20,488 nucleotides of DNA, taken from NCBI GenBank assembly GCA_027717875.1, contig JALLOL010000014.1, positions 1-20,488 on the forward strand, read 5' to 3'. Positions within the stretch are counted from its first letter, which is position 1, and each line of letters begins with the position of its first letter. This document shows, piece after piece, positions 14,509 to 20,488 of the stretch. A program made the translations under genes and the position numbers. This stretch comes from Acidobacteria bacterium AH-259-L09. Lineage in GTDB: Bacteria; Acidobacteriota; UBA6911; RPQK01. Below the pieces are notes generated by a model, which searched no databases, had not been told where the DNA came from, and saw only the letters and a program-made list of their open reading frames with translations.

Positions 14509-17500
14509 TTAAGGAATGACCAATTCGTTGCCTTCGATCTCGCCCGGCTTGATGGACTGAGCCGTAACATCTCCAAAAGACGGCTCTGGATCACGCGAAA
14601 ACCTTACGCGTGCTGGACCCGACCCTTTCACCTTGAATCTGATCGTCAGCAATTTTTCCTCAAAGTCAGGGCCAAGCGGCGGTTCCAAAATCGCAAAGTC
14701 GCATTCCCCGTCCTTCTCTTCTGAATCACAACTGACGATGGCAAAAGTTATGGCGCCGGTGAGACTGATGGAGTCCGGGATCTCGTCCGGCATCTCGTCT
14801 CCGTCCAAGTCAACAGGGGGAAAGCTGCCTTCAAAGTCAGCGGTTTCCAACTTCAGGTGCTCCTCGTCGTAATCGATCGAAAAAACCTTGGCAGCAATTT
14901 CATCCGGTCCGCCTAGAGCTTTGTCGTCTTCTCCTGAGCGGAAAAACACTTCGGCCAGGAGAACCCCTTTTTTTGCGTTATATTTCAAACCGATGGAAAG
15001 GTCCGGCCCCGGAGGGGAAGAGCCCGGGGATGCTTCATCTGGATCTGGCTCCACTAGCCCCAGCGCAGCACAGTCCACACCCACGACGGTGGCCCCTCCA
15101 TCGCTCAGCCGCTCAATAATAGGACAGGCTTTTACCGCATCCACAGGATTTCCCGAGACATCTACGAAATCCCCTGTGCCGAAGTTTCCATTTTCTTCAA
15201 GGGGAGCAATGTCTACTATGCGGTTATTCCGAAGACTGAGATTATGGAGATCGGGCGACCCAGCCAGAGCTTGGATGGTGTTGATCAAGTTGCTGTCCCC
15301 ATTGAGAAAATCCACTCTGGTCAACTGAGCTACGGAACTCAGGTTGCGTAGCATGTTGTTACGCACATCCAAAGAAATAAGACTTATCGATGGCTCAAAT
15401 CTTATACTCCGAATCAAATTGTTGGCAACGTTAACAAAAACCAATTCGGTCAGTCCCTCCACATTCAACTCCCCAGTGATGGAGTTGTTGCTTAGGCCAA
15501 GAAAACGCAAGTCTTTTAAGTTCGATAAGGAGGCGCTCTCCAATTGGTTGTTGCTGGCCGTGAGCTCCCTCAAAAGACTCAAATCAGCTACAGGACCCAG
15601 GCTGCTTATGGAATTGTCGTCCAACCGGAGCGTCACCAGATTCTTAATATTCTGTATGCCATCTATGACCTCAATGTCTTTTCCACGTGCGTCCAGCACG
15701 TCGAGGTCCTCCAGAGCAGCACAGGGGATGGGTTGTGCGCCCTCTAGGCCCAGCGCATCCCGCACTGCTGCTTCCAGTCTTGCATCATTGAAAGTGATTT
15801 CCGCTATGCATTCACCCTCCATCATTGTGTTGCTGGCATCAACCTCGTTGGCATCGTTAGCCACCACCACTAATTCAGTGACATCCGCCACTCTTTCATT
15901 GAAAAGGACACCGGGCGGGGCGAAGGGGTTCTTGGGAAGAATAATCACGTCACGGGTCCCCTCAGCCGGTGCGAAGGTGGTAAAAAAGCCATTTCTGGGA
16001 TTCACCTGCACAATACGATCCAGTCCCGCTTCTACCACCAGCAAGAAACAGGAGAAGGGACAAGAGACTCCACGGCGGTAAAAGCCAGCGATTTGTTCGG
16101 GTTGACTCAGACCAAAAGCTACGACCTTGATCTCCCCGGTCTGTCTGATAATCGCACGAATTTCCCCGGCCCCACGAACCGAAAAGTAGATAATTCCTGT
16201 GCAGGCATCCACGGTCGCTCCGAAAGGTGCTGCCGGAATGGAGGCCTTTTGGGGGCGACGCTTCTTTGTGGTTAGCCGGGCGGCCGGCAAGAGGTCCGCC
16301 TCCAGCTGGTTTTTCGCAACCGTCGTGATCTTATCTTTTTCTGCAACTAAGAGGTTGCCACTGACCGAATCGATTGCCAAAGAGGTTGGTTCATTCAGGC
16401 CGGTGACTACATCCTTTATTTGTCTTGTGATGGGATCGAGCCGTATTACCCGTCCTGTCGTTTGTCCCGCGAGTAAGAGTAACTCCCTACCATTGGCAGC
16501 ACTAAAGGGAATCATCTTTGAGATTCTTTCCTTCTCAAAGGAGGCCAATGAGAGCTTAGGTGCACCAGGAGCAAGCTCGAAAATCTCGCTATTGGTACTC
16601 TCTGTCTGGTTCTGATTCGCCCCAGGATAGTTAGTTCGTGCCGCGCCTAGAAGAGCCAACTCCGCCGTGTACAGCCTTTCCAGTGACCCGAGATAGGCCA
16701 CAGATTGGACGACTGAGAGGCTGGTGAAAAGTGTTTGTTTATCCAGGACATCCACCGAGGCGCCGCCGGCGCGGCCAATGGCTTCCGCTGAGATGGTGAC
16801 AACCTGAGGTGAAGGAACCGTGGGCGGTGCTTGGTAGACACCTTCCAAGCTAATCGTGCCGACGCTTTCATTCCCACCCTCAGCTCCGTTAACTCTCCAA
16901 ACGATCGCCTCCTGAGCGGCACCTTCAGCCTGGAAAGTTTGGGAATTATTGGGTTGTACAATGGCAAGCGGCGGTGTGACTTTCAGGCTGGGCAATCCCG
17001 CATCAGGAAGGAAACTTTCAGGAGCGGGTTGGGGAGAAATATTGGCGAGTATGTTAGCCGTGCCGAAAAGAGCCGTCAGGTGGACGGGAAGATCAGCACT
17101 GATCCAGATCAGCCCTCCCGCCTGGCCGGAAGCCTCAGGGACCAGCTCGGTAATAAGCTTGCTCAAGCGCTGTCTTGGTTGAAGCACCGTATCAAAAAGA
17201 CCCAGCACTTCACCCGAGGGCTTCATTGCCAAGATTCTCAAATCGGTTGCCAACTCTCCGGGATTGAGAACTGCCATCCCGGTGAAGAAACCGAATGCTG
17301 TGGCAAGGTGAGAAAATACGGCGCGAGTCAGTCCCTGAGCAGAGCCTGGCAGCGCCGCCAGCGATCCTGTTTCCGGAATTCCATAGGTGAGGTAACCATT
17401 GATCGCCGTACTTGTCGACTCCACCAGGATCCAACCTTCTAAAGTTTCCTCCCCGCTAAACCCGAACATGGACTCCACATCTTCCAGAAGACTCTTTCCT

Positions 17501-18474
17501 GGCTCGAGGCCTCTGGTGACCGGGTTGTTCTTCAGGTGCGTTTGATCGTAAAGGGAGCCATCCGGTTGAAAGGCCGAGACCGTCACAATCACGGACCGGG
17601 TGGAATAATTCACCAGGCCCAGCTCCGTCTTCCAGGGACCCAGAACCACCATTTGTGGGAAAAAAAGATCAGTTAACTGTTGAGAGGCACTCAAGGCATT
17701 CAGACCGAATGCGTCACCATCCGGCATCCGAACAGCCTCGAATCCGGCAACATTGACATTCGACGAGACTAGAATATAAGAGCCCGCAGGTACTTCAACA
17801 GACCCAAATAACAGCGACGCGTCGAACCTCAAGACCCCTTTTCCCGGGATATCGAGCCTTCTACTGACGGGAGCCAAATCTGGTCTAACCACAACCAGTT
17901 GCAAATCCGCTAGAGCACTTCCGGGATTAACAATGTTAAGCTCCGTGCTGTATCCCGAGTCCAAACGCACCTGATTGAAAACAATCCTTCGCTCGGCCAC
18001 TGGAAGGTCGGCCCCATCGAATAAAGTTGCGGAACTATTCAAAAACAGGAAAAATCCGGTAAGTCCGTCCACCGGACTGGTGGCCTGGAACCAACCCATG
18101 ACCGCGGGATCCAGAGTGCCGCCAAACAGCTCGGAAGTCAGCTTGGAAATCTGCTGATTTGGGGGGATGACGATCTCGACGGGGTTCTGAAAGCCATTCC
18201 CCACTAACAGTCGCCCATCATCCCCATAGGCCTTGAGGGTAACCAAAGCCTCTTCATTCGTGGGATTGACAATGGCGATGCCTGTCAGGTCACCCACTTC
18301 AAACGATAGCCGCGGGAAATTCAGAGTGGTATTGGCATAAACATTGGGCTGAAAGATTAACCATCCAATGACGAGTGAGGCAATTATAATAAGAGGTACA
18401 TTCTTTATTGCACTGATTGGCCTGAGACAGTATTGGCCTGAGACAGTGCATGTAAACCTCCCCGCGTATCCCAC
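14509..18474 (-). CDS. Giant exported mosaic protein: beta modules, Ig-like, propeller, leucine-rich repeats, cohesin-like C-terminus
   Basis: 1321 aa from a GTG, the only usual start codon in frame. Residues 20-47 are a signal-peptide-like hydrophobic segment. Order: four modules (about 59-150, 160-258, 268-370, 388-478; e.g. GIAIVNPTNEEALVTLKAYG) like those of the 796-aa protein; a bacterial Ig-like domain (about 498-577) with IVWRVNG and VGTISLEGVYQAPP; a propeller-like region (about 600-870) with GRVIRLDPITRQIKDVVTGL; an internalin-like leucine-rich stretch (about 920-1110) with NLVTLRLDDNSISSLGPVAD and LRFLGLSNNSITG; and a C-terminal domain (1156-1319) resembling cohesin, with FSIDYDEEHLKLETADF and LLTIRFKV plus a DLDGDEMPDEIPD calcium-like loop. 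It could be a surface scaffold recruiting dockerin proteins (inference). The start region is disturbed by a 16-bp tandem duplication, so the true initiation codon is uncertain. Confidence 0.85.
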   Translation of the reverse strand: MGYAGRFTCTVSGQYCLRPISAIKNVPLIIIASLVIGWLIFQPNVYANTTLNFPRLSFEVGDLTGIAIVNPTNEEALVTLKAYGDDGRLLVGNGFQNPVEIVIPPNQQISKLTSELFGGTLDPAVMGWFQATSPVDGLTGFFLFLNSSATLFDGADLPVAERRIVFNQVRLDSGYSTELNIVNPGSALADLQLVVVRPDLAPVSRRLDIPGKGVLRFDASLLFGSVEVPAGSYILVSSNVNVAGFEAVRMPDGDAFGLNALSASQQLTDLFFPQMVVLGPWKTELGLVNYSTRSVIVTVSAFQPDGSLYDQTHLKNNPVTRGLEPGKSLLEDVESMFGFSGEETLEGWILVESTSTAINGYLTYGIPETGSLAALPGSAQGLTRAVFSHLATAFGFFTGMAVLNPGELATDLRILAMKPSGEVLGLFDTVLQPRQRLSKLITELVPEASGQAGGLIWISADLPVHLTALFGTANILANISPQPAPESFLPDAGLPSLKVTPPLAIVQPNNSQTFQAEGAAQEAIVWRVNGAEGGNESVGTISLEGVYQAPPTVPSPQVVTISAEAIGRAGGASVDVLDKQTLFTSLSVVQSVAYLGSLERLYTAELALLGAARTNYPGANQNQTESTNSEIFELAPGAPKLSLASFEKERISKMIPFSAANGRELLLLAGQTTGRVIRLDPITRQIKDVVTGLNEPTSLAIDSVSGNLLVAEKDKITTVAKNQLEADLLPAARLTTKKRRPQKASIPAAPFGATVDACTGIIYFSVRGAGEIRAIIRQTGEIKVVAFGLSQPEQIAGFYRRGVSCPFSCFLLVVEAGLDRIVQVNPRNGFFTTFAPAEGTRDVIILPKNPFAPPGVLFNERVADVTELVVVANDANEVDASNTMMEGECIAEITFNDARLEAAVRDALGLEGAQPIPCAALEDLDVLDARGKDIEVIDGIQNIKNLVTLRLDDNSISSLGPVADLSLLRELTASNNQLESASLSNLKDLRFLGLSNNSITGELNVEGLTELVFVNVANNLIRSIRFEPSISLISLDVRNNMLRNLSSVAQLTRVDFLNGDSNLINTIQALAGSPDLHNLSLRNNRIVDIAPLEENGNFGTGDFVDVSGNPVDAVKACPIIERLSDGGATVVGVDCAALGLVEPDPDEASPGSSPPGPDLSIGLKYNAKKGVLLAEVFFRSGEDDKALGGPDEIAAKVFSIDYDEEHLKLETADFEGSFPPVDLDGDEMPDEIPDSISLTGAITFAIVSCDSEEKDGECDFAILEPPLGPDFEEKLLTIRFKVKGSGPARVRFSRDPEPSFGDVTAQSIKPGEIEGNELVIP
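18416..18447. repeat. Perfect 16-bp tandem duplication in the start region of the 1321-aa gene
   Basis: Plus-strand ATTGGCCTGAGACAGT occurs twice in direct succession (18416-18431 and 18432-18447). Because 16 is not a multiple of three, the duplication separates the minus-strand ATG at 18451, which has a GGGGAGG site 5 bases upstream, from the frame of the 1321-aa protein. Removing one copy would give an in-frame MHCLRPISAIKNVPL start. Confidence 0.9.
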
Positions 18475-18484
18475 TGGAACCAGG

Positions 18485-18513
18485 ATTATATGGTCCTTCT
18501 ACCCACTCGTCAA
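18485..18513 (-). promoter_or_regulatory. Strong sigma70-type promoter of the 1321-aa gene
   Basis: Minus strand TTGACG (18508-18513), exactly 17 bases, then a perfect TATAAT (18485-18490). The predicted transcription start at about 18476-18478 is only 2-4 bases before the GTG at 18474 but about 26 bases before the ATG at 18451. A leader of that length with the GGGGAGG site suits the ATG far better than the GTG. Confidence 0.7.
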
Positions 18514-18575
18514 GCCGGATATTCCAGCGGACCGCCTTCAGATGGTACGAGGCCTGCTGAAACCACCGTCTAGCT

Positions 18576-18875
18576 TCAGGTTTCCGCTTGCCGCTCATAG
18601 ACCAGATGCGCCTCCACCGCGAGCATTTCGGCAAAGGCGTTTCCCTCCCGTTGCATCGCCTGAAACTCCTCCGTGGTGTACACCAGGATATCAAACCCGC
18701 CCGTCCCAGAAGGCAAGAGCCTACCGACTTCGCGCAGGGGATCGAAGAACGGTAATGTGGTGCGCTTGATGACCACGATATCCAGATCGCTCAGGTCGTC
18801 CTCTTCCCCTCGCGCCCAGGAACCGAAGAGCTACACGCGCTCCGGCTCATGACCTGCAACTTTCGCTTGTCTTCC
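18576..18875 (-). pseudogene. MNT-type nucleotidyltransferase remnant
   Basis: The minus strand reads PERV, a TAG at 18831-18833, then LFGSWARGEEDDLSDLDIVV and on to a C-terminus at 18576 (FAEMLAVEAHLVYERQAET). GS...SDLD is the GSx10DxD signature of minimal nucleotidyltransferases, which typically read RVYLFGSRARG; the TAG occupies the Tyr position, so TAC to TAG is the likely lesion. A second in-frame stop (TGA at 18876-18878) removes the N-terminus. Intact relatives are about 100-150 aa and often act as the antitoxin of an HEPN-MNT pair by modifying the HEPN toxin. No HEPN gene is visible nearby. The remnant is followed after about 60 bases by the promoter of the 1321-aa gene. A short product from the internal GTG at 18776 would lack the catalytic motif. 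Confidence 0.72.
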
Positions 18876-18967
18876 TCATCTTTTAATTTTGCCTTTGAGC
18901 AGGGAGACTGATACCGTGTAGGCGTTGTGATGGCGGGGAAGCTTGAAGTTGAGTTTTGCCACCTTCA

Positions 18968-19555
18968 ATGCCTACTGAAATCAGTCCGAGTGAGCTTAAA
19001 GAGACGGTAAGAAGGGTTCAGAAGGGCTCTTCAGAAGATTTCCAAAAGCTCTACGACCTGTTCTCAAAGCCGATTTACAATTTTATCTGGCGGCTGATCG
19101 GCTCGGCCGAGGAGGCGGAGGATTTAACTCAAGAAACATTCCTGAAGGTTCACAGTGAGATCAAGAACCTTCGAGAGCCCGGCCAGTTTAAGTTCTGGTT
19201 GTATCGGATCGCAAGAAATGAAGTTTATCAGAAAGTGCGGCGTTCCAAGAAGGAACCCGAAGTCTCAATGGACGATGAAGAGATCGATTACCATAGCTTC
19301 CTTCCAGCTCCCTCTCCCCAAATCGATCCGGAAAAGCGGGCTCTCTCCCGGGAACTCGGTGAAGTCATTGGACGAGCCTTAAGAGCAATGTCGCCCAAGT
19401 ATCGCGATGTCTTCGTACTGGCAGTTTTTCAGAAAATGAGCTACGAAGAGATCAGTAAAATAGTCGACCGTTCATTGCTTTCGGTTAAAACGGATATTTA
19501 CCGGGCACGGCTCATGGTTAAGGATGCGCTGAATGAATATATGAAGAAAAAATAA
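18968..19555 (+). CDS. ECF-type RNA polymerase sigma factor
   Basis: 195 aa from the ATG (199 from a TTG at 18956; neither has a strong ribosome binding site). Region 2 is clear: FQKLYDLFSKPIYNFIWRLI, AEEAEDLTQETFLKVH and QFKFWLYRIARNEVYQKVRR. Region 4 is at the end: RALRAMSPKYRDVFVLAVFQ, MSYEEISKIVDRSLLSVKTD and IYRARLMVKDAL, a helix-turn-helix for -35 recognition. Regions 1.1 and 3 are absent, so it is a group IV (ECF) factor that redirects RNA polymerase to a small regulon. It is followed 94 bases later by a zf-HC2 anti-sigma gene, the standard arrangement in which the membrane partner holds the sigma factor until a signal arrives. Divergent from the exported-protein cluster, it is a candidate regulator of it. 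Confidence 0.93.
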   Translation: MPTEISPSELKETVRRVQKGSSEDFQKLYDLFSKPIYNFIWRLIGSAEEAEDLTQETFLKVHSEIKNLREPGQFKFWLYRIARNEVYQKVRRSKKEPEVSMDDEEIDYHSFLPAPSPQIDPEKRALSRELGEVIGRALRAMSPKYRDVFVLAVFQKMSYEEISKIVDRSLLSVKTDIYRARLMVKDALNEYMKKK

Positions 19556-19562
19556 TGATTTT

Positions 19563-19606
19563 AGGAGACAGGAGACAGAATTCAGAATCCAGAATCCAGA
19601 ATTCAG
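19563..19606 (+). repeat. Heptanucleotide repeat arrays between sigma and anti-sigma genes
   Basis: Two AGGAGAC units (19563-19576), an AG, then AATTCAG, AATCCAG, AATCCAG, AATTCAG (19579-19606). The units are 7 bases like the array at 5174-5208 but have different sequences. They lie in the 94-base gap between the sigma stop and the anti-sigma ATG. Confidence 0.85.
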
Positions 19607-19649
19607 AAGTCCAAACAGAGCGGTAGGAAACGGGATAAATTAAAACAAA

Positions 19650-20168
19650 ATGGAAATAAGAGACTGTAACGAGGTAAGGATTCAGATTTCTGCTCTCCTC
19701 GATGGCAACGTGGAAGTTGAGGAGGTTGAGCAAGTTCAGCGCCATTTGGCGTCTTGCTCCTCTTGCACCGAATTTTACCAGGAACAATTGGAACTGGCCA
19801 GATGGTTGAAAGCAGCAGACTTCCAGCTGGAACCACCGGCACAGATATGGCGCAGCATAGAGTCTCGGATCGGCGCGAAGCCCGAGGGGCGCACTTTCGA
19901 AGTGGGTCGCCTGCTTGAGCTTTTTGGTGCCGTCGATTTCCGCTATGCCGTGGTCAGTCTGGTGGTTTTAATCTTGTGTTCGCTGGCCCTGCTCAACGTG
20001 AGCACAATGCCTCAAGGAAACCAACGGATTTTGGCGGAGCTCGAATCGTACCGGCTGGAAGTAAATGGAAATCCCTTTTTGCCGCAGATAAGGCCGGAAA
20101 ATCCGTTTTTCAGATTTGATCGGAAAACAGACGAAAATCCTTTCCACGCCTTCGGGAGCTTGCAATGA
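19650..20168 (+). CDS. Membrane-anchored zinc-finger (zf-HC2) anti-sigma factor
   Basis: 172 aa. The N-terminal domain has the ZAS pattern: C6, then H32, C36 and C39 in RHLASCSSC (HxxxCxxC), preceded by ISALLDGNVEVEEVEQVQ. This zinc-stabilised helical domain is expected to bind the ECF factor encoded just upstream. A single transmembrane helix lies at about 97-117 (FRYAVVSLVVLILCSLALLN), with a C-terminal periplasmic tail of about 55 residues carrying repeated ENPFF/NPFH-like segments. The ATG has no strong ribosome binding site. Its stop overlaps the start of the next gene as ATGA, implying translational coupling. No protease-cleavage site could be assigned. Confidence 0.9.
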   Translation: MEIRDCNEVRIQISALLDGNVEVEEVEQVQRHLASCSSCTEFYQEQLELARWLKAADFQLEPPAQIWRSIESRIGAKPEGRTFEVGRLLELFGAVDFRYAVVSLVVLILCSLALLNVSTMPQGNQRILAELESYRLEVNGNPFLPQIRPENPFFRFDRKTDENPFHAFGSLQ

Positions 20169-20488
20169 GGAAGGCCCTCTTGTTCTTCATGCTTGTTTGC
20201 AGCCTGAGTCTGAGCGGAGTGGCACAAACACTTCAGGCAGAGTTATCCTCTGAGCAAACCGATATAAAGGCTAAACTGAACTTTGCGGGCACTCAGCATG
20301 AAATTATTTTGGCCTTACTGAAAGAAGGCAAGTTTTCCGAGGTTCTAGCGGAATTCAGGGCTATTTTGGAGCTCGATTTAAGGGGTGAATACGAAAAACC
20401 GGTTGTGCAAGAAGCCTGGCTGATTGTGGAACGACTGCGCGAATCCGAACAATATTCACTCGCACACGCGATTGCAGATGAAACTTTC
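20165..20488 (+). CDS. Exported protein of the sigma/anti-sigma operon, C-terminus beyond window
   Basis: 108 codons are visible from an ATG that overlaps the anti-sigma stop (ATGA). The N-terminus MRKALLFFMLVCSLSLSGVA is a signal peptide, with probable cleavage after the following AQ or near QAE. The mature part seen is charged and helical (for example LLKEGKFSEVLAEFRAILEL and VVQEAWLIVERLRESEQY) and may form TPR-like helical hairpins. Family unknown. Third genes of such operons often sense or respond to envelope stress, but nothing in this fragment proves that. Confidence 0.75.
   Translation, partial: MRKALLFFMLVCSLSLSGVAQTLQAELSSEQTDIKAKLNFAGTQHEIILALLKEGKFSEVLAEFRAILELDLRGEYEKPVVQEAWLIVERLRESEQYSLAHAIADETF

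Noticed and set aside
15344..16081. A 245-aa plus-strand open frame opposite the 1321-aa gene.
   Set aside because: Antisense of the leucine-rich-repeat and propeller coding region; Ser/Leu/Arg-rich with no domain.

Overview
The window looks like accessory chromosome from an uncultured Gram-negative bacterium. An Acidobacteriota-like host is the best guess, because the repeated beta-rich secreted modules, the 'NTTADPFG' C-terminal domain and the ECF sigma/zf-HC2 pair are all styles I associate with that phylum. This is inference from protein style; there is no rRNA or marker gene here to confirm it. No tRNA, rRNA, CRISPR array, transposase or integrase was seen.

Left edge (1-2317). A membrane HTTM / vitamin-K-gamma-carboxylase-like gene runs off the window on the minus strand. 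It is followed by a methyltransferase with a damaged N-terminus (minus) and by a degraded LamG / keto-disaccharide-hydrolase-like gene (plus) whose homology is spread over three frames. This part is decaying.

Centre (2291-18474). Seven minus-strand genes encode exported proteins, interrupted by one plus-strand GT2 glycosyltransferase. In transcription order they are: a 1321-aa mosaic protein (four beta modules, Ig-like domain, propeller-like region, leucine-rich repeats, cohesin-like C-terminus); a 506-aa protein; a 372-aa NTF2-like plus DUF1573-like protein; a 487-aa protein; a 796-aa protein (791 aa from the preferred ATG); a 496-aa probable lipoprotein with FG-GAP-like repeats; and a 561-aa protein ending in a type I dockerin. 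The 506-, 487- and 796-aa proteins share an N-terminal and a middle domain and differ at the C-terminus. The 796-aa protein shares its four-module C-terminal half with the N-terminal half of the 1321-aa protein. A cohesin-like domain at one end of the cluster and a dockerin at the other make a surface-attached assembly an attractive, unproven idea.

Right edge (18475-20488). A broken MNT-type nucleotidyltransferase lies upstream of the 1321-aa gene. Divergent from it is an operon of ECF sigma factor, zinc-finger membrane anti-sigma factor and a small exported protein, the last cut by the window edge and translationally coupled by ATGA. This operon could regulate the exported cluster, but no target promoter was proven.

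Notable small-scale structure: a strong sigma70-type promoter and a 16-bp tandem duplication at the start of the 1321-aa gene, the latter putting its best ATG/Shine-Dalgarno out of frame; two unrelated heptanucleotide repeat arrays, one translated inside the glycosyltransferase; and a 19-bp-period direct repeat upstream of the FG-GAP lipoprotein.
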